Shown here: positions 14,805 to 22,655 of the stretch, piece after piece
Layout of the letters: the number at the start of each line of letters is the position of its first letter
Numbering within the stretch: the stretch's first letter is position 1
Origin: JAVJSU01 sp040219275
Lineage (GTDB): Bacteria > Chloroflexota > Anaerolineae > Aggregatilineales > Phototrophicaceae
Length of the DNA stretch: 33,949 bases
Assembly: GCA_040219275.1 (NCBI GenBank)
Contig: JAVJSU010000073.1
Coordinates: 1 to 33,949, forward strand
Direction: 5' to 3'
Notes under the pieces: generated by a model
The model's database searches: none
What the model saw: the letters and a program-made list of their open reading frames with translations, nothing else
Told to the model about the DNA's origin: nothing
Position numbers and translations under genes: made by a program

Positions 14805-17678
14805 TTATGCTTGCTCGAATTCAGATTCAGGTTGTTGAACGATAACTGGCATTTCAGATGTACTCGTTCTGCGTGCATCTGTCGGAAATGGCACCTGTGT
14901 GGGATGTGCAATGGTCTCCATGATAAGGCTTACCCCGCCAAAGACAGTTACGGCAATAGCAATTTCAAAAACAAGTGTCGTGTTGAATTTGAGGTTGGCG
15001 AAATCCAATCCGGGAGCGTACTCGACCAGTCCCATAAAACTCCCACCTGAAAGTATTGGAATTACGGCATTTATCAGTGCCAGTGCCAGCCCAAACACCA
15101 CGAAGCGCACAGGACGTAACCATGTGAAGCGCTCATTTACATAGTCATAACCGAAAACAACATAATACAAAGCGATCCCCAGTCCCGAAACGATCCCGGC
15201 TGTAAAACCATCCCCCGGGGCATTCGCTCCATAGAGGATATGTACAGCAGAGATTATCAACGTTAACGGGAAAACCAGCGATGCAACGACCTGAATCATT
15301 GGTGTAAAGATGCTAATTTTTGCGGGGGTGACTTCTTCTATCGGATCTTCTGGTTCGCCGCCTGCTTCACGATTGATCGTCAAGAGAGCCAGTAAACCGA
15401 GCGTCGCTGTTGCGAATACCGCAATCTCAATCAGGGTATCTGTCCCACGAAAATCCGTAAGAATAGCGGATACAACATCAGTCACCCCTACCGCGGACTC
15501 AGCATTGTCCAGATGCCAGACGGCGATACTGTCGCGATTATCGCGATTGACAAGCGCAATCAACGCAAAGGCGAACATACTGACACCTGTAATCACCGCA
15601 ATGGTGATGTCGCGGATAGAGGCGAACGCACCAGCACGATTATTAAAATTGCGATCAAGTGCTTCCATCGCTTCGGCGCGCTGTTTAGCACTGATCCGGC
15701 CGATCATGATGATGAGTACAACCGTTGCCAGTGTTTCTACCAGAATCATAACTAGCGCAACATCCGGTGCAGGTTCTACAAAAAACACACCGCCAATAGC
15801 ATAACCAAAGATTGCCAATGCAAGCGCCGCGTTCAGATGATGACGCACGCGCACTGAGGCATATGCTGCACCAACCGCCAACACTAAGAGCATCACATCA
15901 AGGAGATCGGGCAGGGTAAACGTGCCCAACTCGACCGATGGCATGGAAAAAATATCCTGTACCAGACCACCGTAGAGCAAAATAGCCATAACGACACTAA
16001 TGATGACAATCAGGTAATGGCGGAGGAGACCGTTTTGGGTCTTTAAGACCTGATCCGCAACCCATTCAGAGGTGGCAATTAAACGATCATAAACGCTTAT
16101 TGTATTAAACGAGAATTCGGACACACGTCGCCACAGATTACGCAAGAAGAACAGTGCTAGACCGGTTGTGATTGCCGCCACACTCAGGAAAAACACGTTA
16201 TTAAAGCCGGGGAAAAGCACGAGTTTGAACTCAACTGGAATGAGTGGCGTGAATAGTGGTATGAGCAACTGTGTCACAAACAGCGCAAGGATCACTGTCG
16301 CCAAAGCGAGCACGAGTAAGCCCACTTCCAGCGGTTTATGTAATGGGTGGAAATGCACCTCTTCTGTGGCTTTAGCGAAGAACACATCCCAGATCAGGAT
16401 ATAGCCCGCGGTCGCAGTGAGCGCCGCGCTTATAAAAACGATGGCGAGTAACAAGGGATCATAGACAAACGCCTCTAATAGCGTCTCTTTAGCCACAAAT
16501 CCGAGCAATGGTGGAAGCCCGGCCATAGACAGAGATGACACAATCACAACAACGCCAGTGATGGGCATATTTTTCCACAGCCCACCTAATTTGTTGACGA
16601 GTCGGGTACCTGTGGCATGGTCAATGTTGCCAACACTCAGGAAAAGTGCAGATTTGTACAGCGCATGAGCGAGAATACCTATGAGCGCCGCTTTCACACC
16701 GTAGCCACCAGGTACACCGAGTAAAGCGACGAGTGCGCCGAGTTTGCTCGTCGTCGTGAACGCTAGAAGTCCCTTCAGGTCAGGTTGACGCACAGCAACA
16801 ACAGCGCTAAAAAGCATGGTTGTCAACCCGACGATCATCAGCGCGTTATTCCAGAATAGTGTGTCACCCAACACCGGATGCAACCGTGCCAGCAGGTAAA
16901 CACCCGCCTTAACCATTGTTGCGGAGTGCAAAAATGCACTGGCAGGTGTGGGAGCATCCATTGCTCCGGGTAGCCAGAAGTGGAATGGAAATTGTGCGCT
17001 TTTGGTGAATGCACCGAGTAGTAACAGCAGTGTCAGCGGTATATACCATGCGTGTTCTGTCAGATCGAGCGCCAGTAGATCGCTGAATTCATAACTGCCA
17101 CCGGCGGAACCCAATGCTAACAAACCAACCAGCAATGCAAGTCCACCACCTCCCGTCACGACAAGCGCTCTCGTTGCGCCTTCACGGGCAGAGGCATATT
17201 TATTGCCTTTGAAGCCAATAAGCAGAAAAGAGATGATGCTGGTAAGCTCCCACGCAATAAAGAGCGTAATGAGATTATTTGAGAAAATCAACCAGAGCAT
17301 CGCGCTTGTGAACAGTAATAACAGATGTATGAAACGGTTACGCTCATCCGTTTCATCAAAATAGTACCCCGAATATAGAAACACTACAGTGCCTACACCG
17401 GTGATAATAAGCCCGAACAGGAGTGATAAGCTGTCCAGATAAAAGCTCAAATTAAGCCCGTAATCAGGTAACCACTCCAGCGTATACGTTAATGCACCCT
17501 GTCCGACAATAACAGGTTGATACGCAATGGTGAGCAAGAGTACAAATGACACAGACATGCTTCCGCTGGCTAACCAACCCGTGTTCATTCGTCCATTTAA
17601 ACGTTGAATAATGTGTTGTGTCATACCCAGCAAAAATGGCATGCCAACCACAAGCAATAGAATAGGCAAGGATTGCAT
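14805..17678 (-). CDS. mrpA: Fused Na+(K+)/H+ antiporter subunits A and B (MrpA-MrpB)
   Basis: The product is 957 residues. Residues about 1-500 are the complex I-like antiporter domain, with helix-5 glutamate at residue 144 (FIAWELTSIISFLLIGF) and PFHFWLPGAMDAPTPASAFL. Residues about 590-690 are the MrpA C-terminal DUF4040 region (VRHHLNAALALAIFGYAIGG and VALVMILVETLATVVLIIMI). Residues about 700-790 are the MbhE-like part (TDFRGTDTLIEIAVFATATL). From about 805 on is an MrpB domain (TPMIQVVASLVFPLTLIISA and GANAPGDGFTAGIVSGLGIA). No separate mrpB exists in the operon, so this fusion supplies subunit B, as in other A-B fused Mrp systems. The ATG at 17678 sits very close to an AGGGAG site. Confidence 0.9.
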   Translation of the reverse strand: MQSLPILLLVVGMPFLLGMTQHIIQRLNGRMNTGWLASGSMSVSFVLLLTIAYQPVIVGQGALTYTLEWLPDYGLNLSFYLDSLSLLFGLIITGVGTVVFLYSGYYFDETDERNRFIHLLLLFTSAMLWLIFSNNLITLFIAWELTSIISFLLIGFKGNKYASAREGATRALVVTGGGGLALLVGLLALGSAGGSYEFSDLLALDLTEHAWYIPLTLLLLLGAFTKSAQFPFHFWLPGAMDAPTPASAFLHSATMVKAGVYLLARLHPVLGDTLFWNNALMIVGLTTMLFSAVVAVRQPDLKGLLAFTTTSKLGALVALLGVPGGYGVKAALIGILAHALYKSALFLSVGNIDHATGTRLVNKLGGLWKNMPITGVVVIVSSLSMAGLPPLLGFVAKETLLEAFVYDPLLLAIVFISAALTATAGYILIWDVFFAKATEEVHFHPLHKPLEVGLLVLALATVILALFVTQLLIPLFTPLIPVEFKLVLFPGFNNVFFLSVAAITTGLALFFLRNLWRRVSEFSFNTISVYDRLIATSEWVADQVLKTQNGLLRHYLIVIISVVMAILLYGGLVQDIFSMPSVELGTFTLPDLLDVMLLVLAVGAAYASVRVRHHLNAALALAIFGYAIGGVFFVEPAPDVALVMILVETLATVVLIIMIGRISAKQRAEAMEALDRNFNNRAGAFASIRDITIAVITGVSMFAFALIALVNRDNRDSIAVWHLDNAESAVGVTDVVSAILTDFRGTDTLIEIAVFATATLGLLALLTINREAGGEPEDPIEEVTPAKISIFTPMIQVVASLVFPLTLIISAVHILYGANAPGDGFTAGIVSGLGIALYYVVFGYDYVNERFTWLRPVRFVVFGLALALINAVIPILSGGSFMGLVEYAPGLDFANLKFNTTLVFEIAIAVTVFGGVSLIMETIAHPTQVPFPTDARRTSTSEMPVIVQQPESEFEQA

Positions 17679-17750
17679 CTCCCTCTATGTATATGAGAAT
17701 GACCGTAGTCTATTGGACCCGGTTTTAAATGTAATTTTGAGTGAATTAAG

Positions 17751-17839
17751 TTCGGGAAACACCGTTTTCCGAGTGTGGCTCCCGAAAGGGAATATTTTAT
17801 GTCTGTTGTCGAATCGGAAACGGCAAGGCTTTCGACAAC
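17751..17839 (-). promoter_or_regulatory. Hairpin-rich leader upstream of the mrp operon
   Basis: Two inverted repeats lie 70-160 bases before mrpA. TTCGGGA/TCCCGAA spans 17751-17786 and encloses a second ACAC/GTGT pairing. GTTGTCGAA/TTCGACAAC is a perfect 9-base stem at 17805-17839. On the minus strand both would be in the 5' leader of mrpA. A cation-responsive leader is possible, but no known riboswitch class was recognised. Confidence 0.4.
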
Positions 17840-18183
17840 TTTTTATGACCATAATAAAATAATCCACATTAGAAAAATCCACCACCCCAATTTTGGGGGG
17901 GCGAACATTTTCTTAACTGCCATTTAGAATGTTGAAATTCTAAGCAGAAAAGAGGTGGAACATCTATGTGATGTTTTCAAAAGATCAAACAGATCACCGG
18001 AACGTTTCTTGGGCATAGGCGACTGCACATTAAGTAGGGGTTTCATAGCGATCAAACAGTTATATCGGTAACTTCGAAACTTATAAGTAAACCAATGGTA
18101 TCGCCGTCTTAATGACGTTATTCCGATTAATATAGCCGAACATTTATGATGATGTGTGTAGGGTTAAACCTATTTTTGAACGC

Positions 18184-18402
18184 TTAAGTCTCCCTGTTCA
18201 CAATCTGCTGAACCCGCGTCCAGTGCAGACCGACAACTCGCGCAATCTCCCGGTAGCTCATGCCATTGGCACGCATGGCGAGAACGTTGGTACGGAGCTG
18301 TTCTTTATCAGGATAACGCAGATCACTTTCAGTTGAGGCTGGTAGGGGGATATCGAACCGGAGTATATGCCTAGTTAACGTACCTGAGACCCTCAGGTCC
18401 AC
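18184..18402 (-). pseudogene. Helix-turn-helix protein fragment
   Basis: A 72-codon frame starts at a GTG with no good ribosome site. Its C-terminal half (NVLAMRANGMSYREIARVVG followed by LHWTRVQQIVN) is a clear helix-turn-helix of the resolvase/transposase or sigma-like type. The N-terminal half looks random. A perfect 7-base inverted repeat (18382-18398) covers its start. It is probably the surviving end of a regulator, recombinase or transposase. A real small DNA-binding protein cannot be excluded. Confidence 0.4.
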
Positions 18403-18424
18403 AATAAAGATAATATTAAGATAG

Positions 18425-18466
18425 AAGTCCTAAATTTGGCGAAAAGCGCCACTTTTGGGACTTTTT
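18425..18466 (+). terminator. Two-part hairpin followed by T run
   Basis: Arms AAGTCC/GGACTT (18425-18430, 18458-18463) and inner arms TGGCG/CGCCA (18437-18441, 18447-18451) are separated by a 6 by 6 internal loop. Five T (18462-18466) follow on the plus strand. No plus-strand gene precedes it, so it may be a relic. Confidence 0.4.
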
Positions 18467-18506
18467 GCGTTAATTTACGGGTTATCAGGATAGCAATCAC
18501 AATATT

Positions 18507-18529
18507 AGAGTTCGAATCCTATCTCCTCA
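18507..18529 (+). other. tRNA-3'-end-like segment, copy 1
   Basis: AGAGTTCGAATCCTATCTCC and the following TCA resemble a tRNA T-loop plus acceptor end. The rest of a tRNA (acceptor 5' half, D and anticodon arms) is absent upstream. A similar segment, TTCGAATCTTGTCTCCCCTC, is found at 18651-18670. Such 3'-end copies are left by site-specific integration at tRNA genes. Confidence 0.3.
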
Positions 18530-18745
18530 GTAAATTTGTAATATTTAGAAATATTTAGGAAATCTCGTCACTATTGGCGGAATTTTTTGCTTTTAGACGT
18601 TAATATGGCGACATATGACAAAACATTTGTGAATATTCCGTAATTTTAGATTCGAATCTTGTCTCCCCTCAAATCTTCAAGGTTAGTAATAAATGTGAAA
18701 ATCTGTAGTAATGTGCTCACCAATGATTTTCTATATATTTCTTAG

Positions 18746-18769
18746 AGGGAGATATACGATCATCTCCCT
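18746..18769 (-). terminator. Hairpin downstream of the apiose operon
   Basis: AGGGAGAT (18746-18753) and ATCTCCCT (18762-18769) form a perfect 8-base stem with an 8-base loop, about 70 bases after the stop of the last apiose gene. There is no strong T run, so it is a moderate candidate for the operon end. Confidence 0.45.
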
Positions 18770-18838
18770 ACTTCTGTACTGCAAGCTACTTCAAAGCCAA
18801 ATTTCTAATCTTATAACGAATGACTACATGCACTTGAT

Positions 18839-19870
18839 CTATTTAAGTTTATCGAAAGTGATCGCCTTGCCCGTCGTGGCGGATTCGTATGCGCCGAAAA
18901 CCAGTTGTACCGTCTTGAAGTTATCCGCGCCGGTGGTTTCTGCGGAGCCTTTGCCCTGCAACGCCTGCACAAAATCTGCCTGAGCGGGAACAATGCTCGA
19001 ATGCACAACATCATAGGCGGAATCTGCCCAGTCGTAATGCGGCGGTACCACCCGTTTTGATAATGTTCCGGCATCAGTTGTTTCACGTAGCCAGAAATCC
19101 GGCGCTAACTCTAAAAATCCATGACTGCCTTCCACCTGAATATAGGTTTCAGGGAAGCGATCATGTTCGCGCTTGCTCGCATAGCTCATCTCGCAGACAA
19201 CGGTCATATTATCGCCCATGTTCATCATGACCGTTGCCACATCTTCGCCCTGAATATCGGCATGAACACGGTACGTTTGTGCATAGAGTGTGTTGGCATC
19301 CCCGAACAAATAGCGCGCCGCATCTAGAATATGACTGCCGATGTCCGTGAGGATAAATTGCTCCAGCGTTTTCAAAAAGGGCTGATTATCAAACACCGGA
19401 AAGCTATTACGATAATCAATCCGTGCGCGGAAGGGCGTGCCGATGTTGCCACTATTCAGGTGTTGCTTAAATTGGCGGATGGGGTATTGCCAGCGCCAAT
19501 TCTCGTTGATGAACAGGGGAACATTTGCCGCGTTACATACGTTGAGCATGGCTTCGGCTTCGGCGAGTGAGGTCGCCATCGGCTTCTGGCAGACGACAGG
19601 CAAGCCACGTTCTGCCGACATTTTTACGAATTCCAGATGGGTTTCAACGTTGGTGCAAATATCGACGAAATCCAGCGTTTCGTTCTCAAAAAGTTTGGTG
19701 GGATCATCATAGACATGCGGAATGTTAAACTCGGTCGCCATGTCCTGTGCTTTGGATTTGGTGCGGTTGTAAAGCGCGACACACTCCACGCCACCCGCTT
19801 CTATCCAGCCAGCAAGTTGATAGCGTGACCAGAATCCCGTCCCGAACAATGCAAATTTTAGTGGCTTCAT
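18839..19870 (-). CDS. apsD: Gfo/Idh/MocA oxidoreductase, likely D-apiose dehydrogenase
   Basis: The 343-residue product has an N-terminal Rossmann fold (FALFGTGFWSRYQLAGW, residues 6-22) and the family catalytic lysine in VVCQKPMATS (Lys96). The second-domain active site motif ILTDIGSHILDAARYLFG holds Asp176 and His180. D-apiose dehydrogenase oxidises D-apiose to D-apionolactone with NAD+ and belongs to this family. The specificity is assigned from the neighbours (lactonase, oxidoisomerase, kinase, RuBisCO-like protein), not from sequence alone. The ATG at 19870 overlaps the stop of the previous gene by four bases. The frame extends to 19912 without support. It is the last gene of the operon. 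Confidence 0.75.
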   Translation of the reverse strand: MKPLKFALFGTGFWSRYQLAGWIEAGGVECVALYNRTKSKAQDMATEFNIPHVYDDPTKLFENETLDFVDICTNVETHLEFVKMSAERGLPVVCQKPMATSLAEAEAMLNVCNAANVPLFINENWRWQYPIRQFKQHLNSGNIGTPFRARIDYRNSFPVFDNQPFLKTLEQFILTDIGSHILDAARYLFGDANTLYAQTYRVHADIQGEDVATVMMNMGDNMTVVCEMSYASKREHDRFPETYIQVEGSHGFLELAPDFWLRETTDAGTLSKRVVPPHYDWADSAYDVVHSSIVPAQADFVQALQGKGSAETTGADNFKTVQLVFGAYESATTGKAITFDKLK

Positions 19871-20682
19871 GTAAAAATCCTTTTTAAATACTGCACACTC
19901 TGTTCTACCCACTCATTTTCCTGCCGGATGTTCGCTTCAACGTTGCCCATGTCGGGTGTCCAGACTTCGAGAATGGCATTGAAATCCCGCCCATAGCTGT
20001 GCAAACGTCGCAGTACATCCGGCACATCCAGCATACCGTCTCCAGCGGGGGTACCTGTCAGTGAAAAGCCCATATTGTGTGGCAAGCGCCCGATGGAAAA
20101 ATCCTTGACATGCAGATTAACCACGAACTGACCGAGCGTTTCGATGACCACATCCGGTCCTTCCAGCGCGCCGAAAGAATTCACCGTATCCAGACAGATG
20201 CCCACTTTCGGACTGTCAATTTGCTGGATGAGGTCTGCTAACGTCCGCGCTTTGAAGCGATCATGATTTTCGATTGCCAGCGTGACCTGTGCTGTTTCAA
20301 ATTCGGGCATCATGGCACGCAGAGTTTCGATAATTTCCGGGCTGTCTGGATGATAGTCAGCAGTATCGACCACCACCCGCAAAATGGGCGAATCGAAACG
20401 TCTAGCAATCTCCAAATAGCGCCGTAAGTGTGCGGGGGCGATACCACGCGTGCCGACTTCAACAGCGATTCCGTGCTGTTCGGTGAGATTAATCAGGGCG
20501 GACAGTGCGTTTTCATCGAGCGTATGTAAGGGTAAATTATCGGCGATTTGCACCCGCGATACGCCCAATTGTGCCGCCCGTTCGATGAAGTCCGTCAGCG
20601 TCATCGGCTGTTGGGGGGCAGGATAACCCGCCACGCCAATCGCCCACGCATAGGCATAGGTGCCGATGCCGAATTGGGTCAT
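19867..20682 (-). CDS. Xylose-isomerase-like TIM barrel (sugar isomerase/epimerase family)
   Basis: The 271-residue product has the family metal-site residues on successive strands: LAIENHDRFKA (Glu), GICLDTVNSFG (Asp), VNLHVKDFSIG (His) and FNAILEVWTPD (Glu). It is therefore likely an active metal-dependent isomerase, epimerase, dehydratase or decarboxylase of the AP-endonuclease-2 superfamily. Its substrate in this operon is unknown. It could act on an apiose-derived keto acid or supply an alternative branch. The ATG at 20682 overlaps the preceding stop (ATGA), and its end overlaps the dehydrogenase start. The frame extends to 20748 inside the upstream gene, but no ribosome site supports that. 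Confidence 0.75.
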   Translation of the reverse strand: MTQFGIGTYAYAWAIGVAGYPAPQQPMTLTDFIERAAQLGVSRVQIADNLPLHTLDENALSALINLTEQHGIAVEVGTRGIAPAHLRRYLEIARRFDSPILRVVVDTADYHPDSPEIIETLRAMMPEFETAQVTLAIENHDRFKARTLADLIQQIDSPKVGICLDTVNSFGALEGPDVVIETLGQFVVNLHVKDFSIGRLPHNMGFSLTGTPAGDGMLDVPDVLRRLHSYGRDFNAILEVWTPDMGNVEANIRQENEWVEQSVQYLKRIFT

Positions 20683-21734
20683 AACGCCCGCCCTAGCAAT
20701 AGCGCGCCGATGCGGTTCAATTGCGTCAGGTTGCCCGTGTAAATCCACATGCGGAAGCTATCCGTGCTGGTTGTGTGTCCGCTATCCCCGCCGATAGTTT
20801 GTCCGCTGGCTTCCATCTCTCCAAAGCCACCTAACTCCCCACCATCGTTATAGACATGCACCGAATAACCGTGATTTCCGGGCGCGCCAGGCGGTTCCTC
20901 GGCATAAATCGCGGACGGATTGTTATCAAAATTACGGATGAGCAAATAGCCGTCTGTCGCACTTGTCGCGTTGAGATAGGCGAGTTTTCCGGTCATCATC
21001 GCAGATTTATAACCCGTTTTGTATTGTTGTTTGCCGGTGATGTTGATGCGTAACGCGCCATCATGTGCGGTGACTGCGTCCGGTGTGGGTGTGCCAAAAT
21101 AGGTGGCGACTTCCGGCGGTGCGGTCACAGGGATAATCAGCCTTCCATCTGGATTCAACTGCACCAGATTCCACGATTCGCTAAACATGGATGTGCTATC
21201 TTCTTCGCTGAGAGTCACGGTCTGCGCGTAGCCACCAAAACGCACATCGCGCATGAGCGACTCAACATCGGCGAGTTGACGGAGTGGATTTAACAGCGTG
21301 TGGATGGTGCGCCCGACGGTGAGCGATTTTTCACCCTGCGCGGTGTTATATGCCTGTAACCGGAGTGATTGCGAAAGCGACCAGCCCGCGCCGGTTTGCG
21401 TGAGCGTATACTTGCCGGGATCAATCGTCGACGGGAGGTGATGCGTCCCCCAGAAATCCGCGCGATTTTGAATGATATATTGAATTTCTGGTGCGATCCA
21501 GATGCGCTCCCCGCCGAGATTCCACCCGCCCGCCGTCAAGAAGTCACCGAATGCGGTTGCATTTGCCAGCACAGGGTTGATCCAGAAAAGGGACTCGCCG
21601 GACACATCAAATGCGAAAATCCGCCCGCCGTGCTGGGTGATGACCAGTGTGATACCCGCTTGCAAGGGCATCACACCATAGGGGAGCGCGTGGGCATCTA
21701 ATGTGCCACAAAGTTGCTCATGCGTTACTGTCAT
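20679..21734 (-). CDS. Galactose-mutarotase-like sugar-binding protein, unknown role
   Basis: The 351-residue product is rich in beta strands with no signal peptide. Segments such as QHGGRIFAFDVSGESLFWIN and AGGWNLGGERIWIAPE resemble the DUF4380/DUF6786-type mutarotase-like fold, in which an aldose is bound in a beta-sandwich groove. The remainder contains further sugar-binding-like turns (GNHGYSVHVYNDGGELGGFG). No catalytic residue can be assigned with confidence. It lies six bases after the ApnO-like gene and overlaps the TIM-barrel gene by four bases, so it is a fixed member of the operon. A role as apiose or lactone mutarotase is a reasonable guess only. Confidence 0.6.
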   Translation of the reverse strand: MTVTHEQLCGTLDAHALPYGVMPLQAGITLVITQHGGRIFAFDVSGESLFWINPVLANATAFGDFLTAGGWNLGGERIWIAPEIQYIIQNRADFWGTHHLPSTIDPGKYTLTQTGAGWSLSQSLRLQAYNTAQGEKSLTVGRTIHTLLNPLRQLADVESLMRDVRFGGYAQTVTLSEEDSTSMFSESWNLVQLNPDGRLIIPVTAPPEVATYFGTPTPDAVTAHDGALRINITGKQQYKTGYKSAMMTGKLAYLNATSATDGYLLIRNFDNNPSAIYAEEPPGAPGNHGYSVHVYNDGGELGGFGEMEASGQTIGGDSGHTTSTDSFRMWIYTGNLTQLNRIGALLLGRAL

Positions 21735-21740
21735 CTCGCC

Positions 21741-22580
21741 TTAGTCTCCGGTGATGTTGGCGACGCTCGTTTTGAGCGCATCAATGTTCATAATTTGTTC
21801 TTTCCAGTCCGGCTTAAAGATTTTCTCATAGGCTTGATTGATCGCCAATTTCGCGCCATCGGAGAAGGGGAAGCCCGCAAAGCCGAAGATGATCGCCAGT
21901 TCGATGCGGATATGCCCGAATAAAAATTCGCGGGCGGCTTCTTCTGGCACGCCCATCTTCACGGCGATATCCAACGCCTCTTTAATGGCGGTGATGACCG
22001 TCGCGGCGAAGGTTTCTACCAACGCGGGTTCGAGGATTGCCATTTGCTCCACCGTCACGCGATAGCTATTCATCACGGGCGCGTACATCGCCTTTGCTAC
22101 CGCTTCGGCTCTGTCGTAATCGGATTCTTTGCCATGATAAAGCGCACACACGATATGCTGTTTGGCATGAACCCCGCCGAACCAATCGGTGCGGGTTTCT
22201 TCGGTGATTTCATCGTTAAACATGGGCGGGTGGCAGGGATGGGAGACGAAATAGGTCAGGTCATCGCGCACGGGCATGACTTCCGCATATGCCGCCGCCG
22301 GATCAAGCCCGATAACGATGGTTCCGGCTTTGAGGGTGGGAATAATGTCATGGGTGATCTTGCCGATGAGCTTATCCGGTAACGCTAGAATCACCATCTC
22401 CGCCGCCGCGAGTGCGTCCGCCTGTGGCGTGGGGGTAAGTCCACGCTCGGCGAGGTTGGCAACACCCTGCTCGCTGACTTCGATATAGCGCATGTCATAG
22501 TCTGAGAGGTCTTTCATGTTATCGGTGATACGGCATCCCATTTTGCCGCCTGCGCCCATGAGTGCAATTGTTGTGGTCAT
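21741..22580 (-). CDS. apnO: D-apionate oxidoisomerase-like dehydrogenase
   Basis: The 279-residue product has an N-terminal NAD(P)-binding fold with IALMGAGGKMGCRITDNMKD (residues 5-24) and a C-terminal helical domain of the phosphogluconate dehydrogenase C-terminal type (EALDIAVKMGVPEEAAREFL). Other visible segments are VIGLDPAAAYAEVMPVRDD and VSHPCHPPMFNDE, with conserved His-Pro-Cys-His. D-apionate oxidoisomerase converts D-apionate to 3-oxo-isoapionate by hydroxymethyl migration. The specific call rests on the kinase and RuBisCO-like genes just upstream and the lactonase. A ribosome site precedes the ATG after a 75-base spacer from the kinase gene. Confidence 0.75.
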   Translation of the reverse strand: MTTTIALMGAGGKMGCRITDNMKDLSDYDMRYIEVSEQGVANLAERGLTPTPQADALAAAEMVILALPDKLIGKITHDIIPTLKAGTIVIGLDPAAAYAEVMPVRDDLTYFVSHPCHPPMFNDEITEETRTDWFGGVHAKQHIVCALYHGKESDYDRAEAVAKAMYAPVMNSYRVTVEQMAILEPALVETFAATVITAIKEALDIAVKMGVPEEAAREFLFGHIRIELAIIFGFAGFPFSDGAKLAINQAYEKIFKPDWKEQIMNIDALKTSVANITGD

Positions 22581-22655
22581 GTGTTTACTGTCCCTTTCAA
22601 GTTAAAGTTCAAACTTCCAATTAAAATGACTACTCACAGTAAGTAACGAAAAAAC

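Larger units (their letters stand above)
17679..18838. other. Long intergenic stretch upstream of mrp and downstream of the apiose operon
   Basis: No full-length gene is seen in about 1.16 kb. It holds the mrp leader with two inverted repeats (17751-17839), a CCCCAATTTTGGGG palindrome near 17884-17899, a helix-turn-helix fragment (18184-18402), a two-part hairpin followed by five T (18425-18466), two tRNA-3'-end-like segments (18507-18529 and 18651-18671), and the terminator-like hairpin 18746-18769 of the apiose operon. The mix suggests an old integration or deletion scar. Confidence 0.5.

Noticed and set aside
17611..17862. 83-codon plus-strand frame in the mrp leader
   Set aside because: It begins inside mrpA on the opposite strand and covers the inverted repeats; no family pattern.
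18711..18983. 90-codon plus-strand frame at the end of the apiose operon
   Set aside because: Mostly a shadow of the dehydrogenase gene and its terminator region.
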